This document shows positions 1 through 11,950 of a DNA stretch of 64,000 nt, in pieces. How positions within the stretch are numbered: position 1 is the stretch's first letter; every line of letters starts with the position of its first letter. The stretch is from contig CM022670.1 in NCBI GenBank assembly GCA_012295275.1, positions 19,402,698-19,466,697 on the forward strand, given 5' to 3'. The notes beneath the pieces are model-generated. The model was not told the origin of the DNA. It did not search any database and saw nothing but the letters and a program-made list of their open reading frames with translations. The DNA is from Chrysomallon squamiferum. Its lineage: Eukaryota; Mollusca; Gastropoda; Neomphalida; Peltospiridae. A program made the translations under genes and the position numbers.

Positions 1-2059
1 TAGCTACTACTGCTGCAACCATTGCTACTGATACTACTGTTCCACTAGAGCAACTGCTGCTAATATTAGTCTACTATTACTGTTACCACTACTGCTACTG
101 CTATTACTATCGCTGCAACTACTATTTCTATAACTATTACTACAACAACAATTACTGCTATTACTACTACTACTGCTACTGCAGCTATTGTAATTAATTA
201 TTATTACTTCTACTGGTACTACTGATTCTGATATTATTACTACTAGTAGTAGCAGATCCCAATTTCCATGTTATCCTTTAACTTTTAAGTCCTTTAACTT
301 TTCAGCAGTATTAGTAGCTGTATTTATACTCATACTGACATATCAGCTATAATGATTTATTATTTAGATTTCTCAGTCTGAAGAAAAAACCAACAAAAAA
401 CCCCCAACAACAACAATTAAAACAAACAAACAAATAAAACAACAGTAGCACACTGCATCAAAGAACTTATAAAGTCGTATATTTTACTTTATACCGACAA
501 CTTTGGCTCCTATCCCTTTCTGAAATCTTGGAATCACTCACTCCTAATTTCGTTTAAAGTGTTCACTTCAAAATCATAGTAAAAATAATGGTCTTGATAT
601 GAAGATTCTGTACAATATTTTGGTTTAGATAGGAAATGGGCGAACACAATGTTATCGATTGATTCCTTATTTCATAAAGGTTCAGATATACGTAAACGGA
701 TGTAACTTCTAATGTGCACATTTCCTCTAATAGGCAACCTTTGTAGAATGTCATAAAAGACAGATTCTTTTCAGTAGGAGTATTTCCAAGCGATAAGTTT
801 CGCAGAGTAACCGCTTCGTGAACTTGCAACAGTCTTTATAGATTTATGTTTACGTTGTCTGTTTTAACCTTTCAAAACGGCGGTTTCCATACGATTCATT
901 ATATAATCATTTGGCAACTTTTCGAGACTACCAAAGCGAAGCGTTGAGAAGTATTACATTCAGCCTGACAAGAAAAGCGAGCGGTTGTTGACCGAAAGAC
1001 TGCTTGAATGTGTCTGAAGTAAATGTTCTAAACATTGCCCACAAAGAAGCTGATACAGTATCTCTGGCCAGAATGAATACTAATATAAATACGGATAAAT
1101 TCTTTTCCAAAAACCTTTTTTTTTTTTTTTTTTTTTTTTAAATCAAAATAATTTAATTAACGGCTTCTAGTTAAAAAAAAAAAAAAAAAAAAATTATAAA
1201 AATAAAAAAAAAAATAAAATAAAAACTACTACTACTAGTATTAATAATAATAAAGACTAAATGTAAAAAAAAAAAAAAAAAACAATATCAGTGCAAAATT
1301 AAACATCTCGTCATAAAAAAGAAAATTAAACAAAATCCAATCCCTCCTCAACCCTCCAAACCCACAAAAGCAACAATCCGCCCACAAATAAAAAAAGAAG
1401 GAAAAAAAAGAAGAAAAAAGAAAGAACCCAAACAAAAACAACAACAATAAAAACAAAACAAAACAAAACCATATCCAGTACACACAAAACAATTACCCTG
1501 GTTGTTTTTTTAAACGATTTCATGTTTTTAGAAAATAGTTTATTAACATAAATTTTATTATCCTCTTTGTAGTTATATTTTCTGATTCAGTAAAATAATT
1601 CTACAAACAGTTTTAAATTGTTTCTTGTAATGCAAAAAAAGAAAGAAAAAGAGAAAACAACAACAACAACAAAAAACGAATAACTAAAAACAAATAAAAA
1701 CAACAATAAAATAAAACATAAAACAAACAATTAAATAAATAAATAAATAAGTGAACACGACACAACAACACAGTAATAACAATAACAACAACAACAGAAT
1801 AATAACAATAACAACAACACCAATAGAATAATAACAATAACAATAACAACAACAACAGAATAATAGAACATTCGCATATCAAAAAAATATTATAAGGTCA
1901 ATTTAAAAAAGATAATTTACTTGAAATCCAAACTAAAAATATTTTCCTTCTGTTTTGTATTCAATAACTAAATGAACATGAATTCATAAAAATGTGTGAA
2001 TCATTTGCTATTGCAATTTATATTATTTTATTTTCACAAATATACTTCTTATTTTTCAG
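1..2059. other. Upstream flank and 5' non-coding region of DUR3-A
   Basis: No gene is visible. Bases 1-245 are a degenerate run of ACT/GCT/TAC-like triplets. 1118-1139 is poly(T), 1173-1192 poly(A), and about 1630-1865 is a degenerate AAC/AATAAC-rich stretch. The long reading frames here only read these low-complexity tracts. Around 780-1100 the base composition is more even and could hold an upstream untranslated exon or promoter of DUR3-A, but I see no decisive element. Confidence 0.6.
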
Positions 2060-2068
2060 AATTTTAAA

Positions 2069-2196
2069 ATGTGGAAGACAAACATGGCGGCGATTGTTGG
2101 AGTTTGGATCATTGGTCAAGGAATGATGGGCACAGTTGGGGGTTTTAATAACGAAACATGCGACGATATTACTATCGTCTCCAATGTTACGTTAGG
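2069..2196 (+). CDS. DUR3: DUR3-A coding exon 1 (signal/N-terminal segment)
   Basis: It encodes residues 1-42 plus two bases of codon 43 and ends at the donor GG|GTAAGA (phase 2). The peptide is hydrophobic in the middle (AAIVGVWIIGQGMMGTVGG) and is followed by two N-glycosylation sequons (NET, NVT), which suits a signal peptide or first membrane segment with an extracellular N-terminus. The first ATG was chosen because it gives exactly the same coding length (128 nt) as exon 1 of copy B. A second in-frame ATG five codons on (2084) has a better context (A at -3, G at +4). A 3' splice site (polypyrimidine then CAG at 2057-2059) lies just upstream, so this exon probably starts at 2060 and a 5' untranslated exon lies further upstream. 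Confidence 0.82.
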
Positions 2197-3644
2197 GTAA
2201 GAATGTGTTTTATAGAATATTTCTGGTGTTAATTAAGATAAAAATAATACATGCCATCGCTGAGCTAAGGGTAAATTACAACAGACCATATGTAGCACGT
2301 TCAAAGTGACTTTAAAATATGACAGTAAATGTGACTGTTACGATAAAATAATACAGTATTTAAAAAAAAAAAAGAAAGAAGAAAAATCGCATTATATTAC
2401 AAAAATATTGCCGATATTTCACGTTACAGTTTAATGATATAACACACAAAACACTGTTGTAATGAATTTATTATATAATTTTATAGGCATTTTCGAGGTA
2501 TCTTTCTGGTAAAACTGCATATTATGTAGAATGTATGAAATTTCCAGTTTTACATAACACTGAAACAGAGTATTACATACATTACCGAGGATACTTTACA
2601 GAAAAACCGAAAATCTTACAATATCGCTGACACTTTCAAGGTTACGTTAGAGTAAGACAGTAAAACTGATAACGTTACGATAAACATGTATACTCTATAA
2701 CCTTTGCAACGTTACCAAGGATACATTAAAGTAAGGCCTCGTATTATATAATATTTCGTTAGAATCAGAGATTCAGTGTAATAACCTTGAGATAAACGAG
2801 AACACGGTTGATTAATACTGGTGACTTTTTCACGATATCGTTATCGTAACATTGTTGAATTTTCAAGGTCACACTATATTAAATAATGTTTTATATAATA
2901 TTGCCGAAAATTTATACTTTAATAAAAAAAATTGGTGTAACGTTTATACATTTGTATACCAGTCTTTTCAAGTTTTACAGTAAAACAGTATAAAAGTATA
3001 CATCTGTTTTATAATATTTAGACTGACAAGTACATTACAGATTCTTATGTTTTTTATATACCTAATCGATTGTGTTATATATTGCGTTTGTATGTGTTCG
3101 TTTGCTTGTTTACCTGTACGATACAAACATGATACATATAAACAGAAACACATTTGTATTTAGTTGTGTGTGCATATGTGTTTGTATGAGAATATTATTA
3201 ATAAAACGTCATTAATTTGTATTACAATATTTATCCATTTATTTAGTAAAGTAAGTCACGAAGTGGAGAAGTATGAAGCGGCTTTGGTGATTCTACTCGG
3301 ATTTGGCGGGTTCTCAATTCTTTTGGGAATGCTTTACAACCTAATACGGAAGTACGTCTTCGAAGACTCGCACAATCTTGACACGACGTTTGACGCCGGC
3401 GGCAAAGTCAGCATGAGTTTAACTGCTGTGACAGTCGCTTCTCAATTACTGTGGCCTGGTGACTTACTGCAAAGTGCCACCGTGGCCATAAAGGTGATTT
3501 CAATGAAAATTATAAGATTATAAGGCCATTAAAAGAAAGAAAGAATAGAAAGAAAAAATATATTTACCTAATTTAATGTGCTAATCTCTCTCTCTCTGTG
3601 TACAAAAAAGAAAGAAAACAGCACAAAAACAACAAAACAAAACA

Positions 3645-3684
<40 letters not shown>

Positions 3685-4275
3685 CAAATAAATAAATAAC
3701 CGTAAAGAAGAATTATTTATGGAAAAAGAACGCATAGCAATAACATTTCGCTTAAATCAAGCGTCAAATAAAAATTCATTACCCATTTTATTTCCCAAGT
3801 TTTTGCACTGAAAGAAACCAGTAAATAACAAATGAAAGGGATGACTAACATTTCACTAAAAGTAACTGTCTTACTCTTCTGTCAGCATTAAATTCTTTTC
3901 TGTGTTAATTGGTTCACCTGTCGAAAGATGTAAAATGCGTATTAAAAATGCACAGTCTTTGTCTTCTGAATGCGGCTGCCTTACATTAATCTAATAGTAA
4001 CAATTTTTTGTTTTTTGTTTTTGTTTTGTTTTTTTATGTGAATCATATATCAGTCCTGTTGTAATGATAAAGTATAATAATAATAATTATAACAATAAGT
4101 ATAGACTTTAATAAAAAAAAATTGTGACGTCATTTCTTGTTTTATTACACAGTTATTTTTACTATCAAATGTATATGGGATTTTAATGATACTTATTAAT
4201 ATTCTACATGCAGAATGCAAAAAATAATTAGTTTATACATGCATGCATACATACATATATACATACATACATACA

Positions 4276-4307
<32 letters not shown>

Positions 4308-5750
4308 CATACGTACGTACATTCATAAATATATACACATACATACATATACAGATAAAGCCGTCTCGAGGTCCGAACGTTCCTGAATATTGTCTATGTG
4401 CAAAATCTAATCAGACGTACATAAGTCAGAGAATATTAAAATCCTAAAAATACATAAATTCATACATTGATACATACTTACATACATACATACATACATT
4501 TATATGTATATATATACACATGCATATTATTATTAATATTTTATTGTTCACAGAACGGCATTGCTGGTACCTTTTGGTATTCCGTGGGAGCAGTCATCAA
4601 CATGATTTTGTTTCCAGTTCTTTCGGTACATTTTAAAACGAGATCTCCAGGGGCTAAGACATTTCTTCAGGTAATATTAACATTTCCCCCCCTCCCTTTT
4701 ATAGATTCTTTGTATTGCATATTACATAGTGTATGTAGAATAATGAACTTATGTTAATCTGATGTATATAAATCAAAGTTTGTGTTAGTAATATGTGTTT
4801 AACACTGATTTTCTTACCCTTTGATGTACTGTCGTACGCCCTTTCTTCTTTTAACTGTATTTTGAACGACTGTCTACCGCTGAGCTACTTTCATTATCCC
4901 CGTTTTGTAGAAGAGCTATTCACAAGATTCAACAACACTGAGTCGCATATTCATTCTTTTCACACATCTTTCACACGTGCAAGTTTGGCATTTTAATTTA
5001 ATAATCTCATATCTCTATATTTAAATTTCATAATCTGTTATTATATAAAAATATTTAAAAAAAAAAAGACATGGTGGTGGATTTTATACGGGGAAAAAAT
5101 GCACTTTTCAACTGGCTTCCAGTTTCCTCATACCCAAATTTTCAGTCAGTTTCTTCAAAACAATTGAAAGATTTTTGTTCACATCAACGAAAAAATTATA
5201 ACCGTTTCGGGCGCAGTTTCTTGGATGTTTTTAATGACAGTCATTCTGCTGAGTAAAGCAATTGTAGGATGAGCAGTAGAGCAGACAATAAGAATAAACG
5301 CTTTTTACAGGAGAGAACGAAAGAATAAGGAAATAACAAAGTGTACGGTAATCTGGTTTAATCGCCAAGATTTAATTCAAATTTCTGCGTGATCTAAATT
5401 AGGTTATTTATCATACATTTATGTATGTTAATTTTGTTTATATGATTACATATGACCATTAGCAGAAAAATATATATTTTAGAAGGGTTTGAGTTATTTT
5501 ATTTTTCACCCATTGTCCTGTATTTAGTAAATCAATCCATGATATGCCATATCTTATTTCTATAAATATATTAAAAATACCTGCTAGTAATTCAAAACTA
5601 GAATGGTGGCATCAGGTTCTAATATATAATCATTATTGAAATATGTTAAAACGTTTTCAGCTGTCGTTAAAAAATATTTCGTTCATACACTTCTCACGTG
5701 TCTACGATTAACTTTCATCACGATGAAAAATAGCTGTTATAAATAAATCC

Positions 5751-5849
<99 letters not shown>

Positions 5850-8800
5850 TTTAATAATACATTATGGTAAATATATTTTCTTTTGTTTCATCTAGGTTAT
5901 ATACGCCAGATTTGGAAAACCAGCTCACATCGTCTTTTGCATGTTCGCTCTTCTTACGAATTTGGTTGTCATGACCTGTCTGTTAACCGGGGGAACGGCA
6001 ACCATCCAGTCAATAACAAAGGATGCATCTGGAGAGTTTTGTGTCCTGTTAATGGCTACCTTGTTCGGAAGTTACTCATTTATTGGGGGTCTGGGCTCCA
6101 CATTTTACGTTTCATACTTCAATACAGTCCTCGTTTTCGTAATGCTGTGCGTTTTCATCATAAATATTTTCCATAAAAAAAATGTCGGAGAAACAGCTTT
6201 GCTTGGAAGCATGGACAAAATATATGAAAAAGTCACGTGTCTTGAAGGTCCAGAAACCAACGAAGAACGGAGTTATTTAACCTTTTGGTCCGAGGGGGCA
6301 TTAATCTGGGGAATTCAAGGCATTTTTGCTACATCGTCGTTGACATTTTGTGACCAAGCTTCGTGGCAAAGTCGGATTGCAGCAAAGCCCGTACAAGGCG
6401 TGCTTGGGTTCTTGGCAGCTTCTTTCATTTGGTTTGCAATTCCTTCATCGATTGGAACTAGTACGGGTCTAGCGTACTTAGCACTCAGCGCAACAAATTC
6501 GACCTTCAGGTTATCCGATCAAGACATAGACGCAGGTAAGAAGAGGTATTTAAATGTGAATGTATGTTTGCAGGTATGTGTTTGCATTATATATGTATGT
6601 ATGTATGCATACGCACGAATATGTATATGTATGAATATTTTTATTTTTGTTTTAAGTATTTATTTATGTTCATATATCTATGATATTATATGTATTTGTT
6701 TATGTAAAGTTATGTTTAACCTTTTCAAACACAAAGCTTAATACATTTTATCACTATGCAATTCAGCTGTTACATGACACGAAGTGGTGTTAAACTAATA
6801 AAATATTATTATCAAGACGTTAATAAGACACAATCAAATGTGAAATACAAAATTATCTTTCCTTGGGGCGATAATCAAGAAACTCTTTTACCACGCCTTG
6901 TTTAAAAAGACAGGGGTTAATGGCGGAGTCATTTCAAGCTGCCGTTTGTACATTATTCTCTGATTTCATTTGTTATAAGTGATAATACGTTATTGGTGGA
7001 GTGTACTTGTGCCTTTATTTGTGTATGTTTATAATCTTTATTTTAAATTACATGCTATCTTATAATTCTAGAAAGGTTGGTATTTGTTCTGGAATTCTAT
7101 TATTAATATTTTTCTTATAAGTCGGATCTCGCATTTTAAACATGTATAACATATCAGTTCATAAATGTTGCTATCAGACCGAGTTTGTATACATTATATT
7201 TATATATATATATCAGTTACTCTGTGTATTTTATATGTTAATTGATTTTGTATACATATCAGCTTATCAGAAAAGATCTATGTATTAAGTTCTTCTAATC
7301 TATCTGTTTATGTCTGAAAGATATCTGTTTGTACACACGTCTGTCGAAATACCTCTGTTTATGTTACTGAAAATTAACAGCGACAGAATTAAGTTAACAG
7401 ACAAAAAATGGCTCTATTTGTTTGAATCTTGCCAATGTCTGGCAGAGGACAACCGTTTCATTTGTAAAATAATCAAGAGAAAACAGATAATATATGGTTT
7501 GGCATGTAGAACAAGAGATTTAAAAAAAAAAAAAAAGATAAAGAATGAAAAGAAGCAAGACAAAGAAAGAAAGAAAAGAAGTAAATCAAGGATGTAAATT
7601 GGATTATTTAAGTACCGAGTTACATGGAGAAATTAGGGAAAGTTTCACGAAGCAAAATTTTTACTGCTAATGTGAAGCACAACGCATACCCATGCACAAA
7701 ACATACACATTTAAAACAATATATATTCTGAATATACGTAACTTAAGAGATAAAATAACTATCTCTGAAAATGGAATCATATATGGTATGTGTCATTAAA
7801 AAAAAAGAAGAAATATTTAGCATTTTTTGTTTTGTTTTTTTTCTTTTTTTTTATAGCTTTAGTGGTATGAAAAGATGAGATTTAGGAAATAATGGCAGTG
7901 ATAAAATGGCACCGGAAAAGAGGCACCTGGAAAACATGGGAGCCGGAAAAAATGGCACTATGCAAATTTGGAAAAAATGGCACCCTATTTATTTTTTTCT
8001 GTATAATTGCTTAAAAAAACAACAACTTAAAAGTACTTTTAAAAATACAATTTATTCATGCAATTACATACATGTATATTAATATATAGCATCACTCATC
8101 CACTTGATTTGCTTAACAAAGTATAGTGTTATATCAGAGTTTAGTATCACAATTATCACATTATTACCACATTCAAAAATACAATATATTCAACCATAGA
8201 GCTTCACTCAGCCACTTGGTTTTGGTTACCATGAGATTTCCAGCAGATATTGTGACCAGTTCCTTGAAGGAATTCTTCAGCAGTTTTGCTCCGATCTCAT
8301 AAATAATGAAGACGAGACTGTAGCTGGGTGTACATACGTTTGACACGCTTGCGAGGAGGCTCACCACGAGCAGCGTTGAGTAGAGCTGTACTGACATGGG
8401 CGGCATTTGCTTTAAACCAGTGAATCAGTCTCCACACAGAAGGTTGAGAAATAGAGCATGCACCATGACCATCGCAGAGTCTATGACAACTGTGGTAGGA
8501 TCAGGGTCTTGACAGCTGATAGGTGTTGCACTGGCACCAAATATGATGATGCTTGAGTCGGTGTTTGGACCATTGTCGTAGACGATGAACTGTCGAGGAT
8601 CAGGTTCCGTTGTCAGCGCCCACTCTTCCTCAGTGACGAGATCTTGAAGAGACTCAGGTTCAGGAGGGATGCAGCCAAGACTCTTTGGTTACGTAGGATA
8701 CGTTTTACTGACTCTTACCTGGAACGTTCAACCCTGGCAGTGACACTGAGTCATTATCTGGCTTCGCTTGTCGAAGCATCATCTGAGAACGGCAGTTGGT

Positions 8801-10191
8801 GCTCGTGCAATAAACTCTTTCTTCAGAAAGTTAAACCAAGGATGCGGGAGCCAGTCCTCCAAATGTGCATATGATTTGTTTTTGTAAGCAGGACTTGATC
8901 TACTACCAATAACCAAATATGAAGTGCCATTTTGTTTCCTGCATTAGCATAGTGCCATATCTTACAAGTGCCATTTTTCCCGGGTGCCTTTTTATTTGGT
9001 CGTCATGTTAAGATACCAAATGAAATGTATTCGTCTGACATCACGGACTTAATTGGTCTTAGTTAAGCCAGTTTTTCACCGGGGCATCACAGAAAACCTT
9101 TAACAGGGCCACAGTTTTCTGAATGACTATCGAATAATGCAATATGAACACTATTTCCTTTAATATAGTTAAGACAAAATATGCCTTGATTGTTGCTCTT
9201 TAGCGTTATTTTTTGTTTTGAATTATATGTTTTGGGTAGTATTGGAAGTTTAAATGGAGGAAATAGCTTAGCAGTATTGTTTTAGTAAGTTAAAGTAGTA
9301 AGTTTTTGATTTAAATATGCAACAGTAAAATCTTTAATGTTTTAGTAAATAATATTTGAAGCCTGCATAACTGTTATAGCAGAACTTCTATGGAAAATTA
9401 AATCGTCCTATTTTTTTTTTTATAAGGAACATTTCAGGGTTTGAAGATATAACATGACTTAATAAGCAGTTGTCAGAATCAGTTCAGTTATTCATAACCG
9501 TATTATTTTCTTAAACGTGTAAATAACATTGGGGGTTTGATGAAATGATATCTTGTGTTTACAAAAAATAAATTAATTTTTTTCTTCTGAATTATTATTA
9601 TTATTAATATTATTATTATTAAACTGCGCAATAAAAACTTTAGTATTTTTGTAAATAACATTAGAGATTTGGAAAATGAGACGGATTGTACTGACAGTAA
9701 AATAAATTAAATCCATTGTACATGTATCAGATCACTTACCCGGAGTGAAAAAAAAAAAAAAAAAAGAAAATGAAAAGGTTTTAGAAGTGTATTATCTTAT
9801 ATTTCTTTAATACAAATTCGTTTTTTTACTCTTCACTATTTATTTTGAATTGTAAATATATTCTGATAATCCCCAAATTACGACCGGGTTCCGTTGTGTC
9901 CGGGAATATGTAACTCGTAATGGATGTTACTAATAATTTACTTAAGTTTTATTTGTTGTTATTTAAATATTACCCAAGGTTTTCTATTTCTGCTGGACAA
10001 CACAGTTAGAAAATACAATATGATTATTAATGATCGTTTCTTTTTCAATATGTTATCTTTTATTATTATTTTTTTTTTTTTTTGTACGTACAGACGAACG
10101 TAGATAGCTAAGGTCGTTAGCAGTGGATCAGCTGTATTAAAAGTTGGTCCAGAAAACCTGAATCTAGTTTGTATTGTTATTTTTTATTTTA

Positions 10192-10234
<43 letters not shown>

Positions 10235-10549
10235 GTTTTTAGGCTTAATTTCTTTAATTATTGTTATATCGTCGACATTGTCATTATCATCATCATCGGG
10301 ACGTCGCCGTCGCCGTAATCATCGTCATCACGATCGTTGTCGTCGTCATAATCAACATCATCATCATCATCAGTTCTAACCACTTTTTTATGGGCTAAAA
10401 CCAGATTGTTTTTCTGGAAAACAAATAAAACAACCATTCAGACGCAGATTGTTATAATATTTTGATCGCAACAATTGTTTCTTTTCTAAAATTTAAATTA
10501 AAGACTGAATAATTAAATTAGAATCTATAAACGTGTGTATGTGTGTGTG

Positions 10550-10580
<31 letters not shown>

Positions 10581-10642
10581 GCGTTATATAATAATAAAAA
10601 ATAATAACGCCAAAATTATGTTAAAAAAGACAATTAAAATAA

Positions 10643-10728
<86 letters not shown>

Positions 10729-11263
10729 AAATTAGTAAAAAATAACTATCATAATTATTTATATATATATTTTTTTTTATCTCCCTAACTGTATAAATGA
10801 AATTAGGTCGACGTTCGCAAAATTCAGAAAAGAAACAAACATTTTGTGTATGGTACTTAGGCAAATGAGGTAATTTTATTCGAAAGATACCCACTGATTA
10901 AAAAAAATTAATCTTTTACTTTTTTGCTGAATACTGATAAAAATATTTCTTTATTTTCTTATTTTTAACAACGCTGCTGAAATTATTTGGTTACATAAGA
11001 ATTTTAACATTTTTAATTTTTTTTTTTTTTGTAAAGGTAATTTTTACATAATACTTGGAGTAATTATTATAATTTTTTTATTTTTTATATTGAATATATA
11101 CCAAAAAGAATTTAAAGAATGTACTGCCACTTCAAAAAGATAACAGTTTTATGAGCTTTTAAGGTTCAGAGTTGTAAAAATTAAGGAAAAGGATGACTAA
11201 GAAAAAGAAAAAAGAAAAAGAAGGAAAAAAGAAAGAACGAATGATAAAATGAAAACGAGAATG

Positions 11264-11300
<37 letters not shown>

Positions 11301-11909
11301 AAGAAAACGAGAGATATATAAAAAGATAGAACGGTATGAAAAAAGAAATAAAGGTCCAAACAAATGGTAAAATTATTACTCACACATACAAACACACAGA
11401 TAAAATTACACGTTTATGATATATAAAACCTAAAATTCCTTTTATCAAACCATAAGTGCATTAAAGTTTTTTAGAAACGTTCCTTAAAATAATAAAGTAG
11501 AAATGTAACTGCACGATATATAAAATTTATCTTACTAGTGATACTTTTTATTGACAACACGAAAATGCTTAAAATTAAAATAAAAAAAAAAATATAGATA
11601 AATAAAATAATTAAATGAAATTTCTTGGAACGAAATATTGAAAAGGGTACAATATGTTTGGATGGGAGTATGGTCTTAAAAGTTTATCATATTAGAACAA
11701 AGAGACAACTTAAAACGTAATATTTGAAACTCTCTGTCTATCTGTTGGTTCATATCTCTACCTCTCTTTGTCTATCCATCTCTGTATATAGTTGTCAAAA
11801 TGTAATACCCATTTATTGTGTTTGTTACTGTATATGTGTTTTAGTGTGTTTATGAAAAAGAAATGGAGTTTGAGAGAGAGAGAGCGATGGAGAGAGAGAG
11901 AGAGAGATG

Positions 11910-11950
<41 letters not shown>

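Larger units (their letters stand above)
3494..4553 (+). other. DUR3-A intron 2
   Basis: This is a phase 0 intron of 1060 bp. It holds (AAT)n at about 3646-3690 and (ATAC)n at 4242-4324, and is otherwise AT-rich unique sequence. No gene is seen. Confidence 0.75.
4671..5895 (+). other. DUR3-A intron 3
   Basis: This is a phase 0 intron of 1225 bp. It contains a possible tRNA-like fragment on the - strand near 4855-4915 and a 94-bp (CT)n tract near its 3' end. Short reading frames here have no recognisable content. Confidence 0.75.
7901..9000 (-). mobile_element. Decayed Mutator-like (MULE) DNA transposon
   Basis: A roughly 1.1-kb element lies inside DUR3-A intron 4 and is bounded by inverted subterminal repeats. 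The left side (about 7904-7984) and the right side (about 8923-8996, reverse-complemented) share the block TGGCACTATGC followed by AAT, GGAAA and AAAATGGCAC. Each side has several copies of an ATGGCAC motif. Between them, on the - strand, are fragments of a MULE transposase. It is far shorter than a complete element, so it is an internally deleted, non-autonomous fossil. Target-site duplications were not identified and the exact ends are uncertain. Confidence 0.7.

Noticed and set aside
1-245. Possible coding or CRISPR-like repeated triplets
   Set aside because: The units are irregular triplet variants with no fixed repeat-spacer structure; this is a degenerate microsatellite in animal DNA.
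8644-8874. 76-aa plus-strand frame
   Set aside because: It is opposite the MULE transposase fragments, which explain the local coding-like composition.
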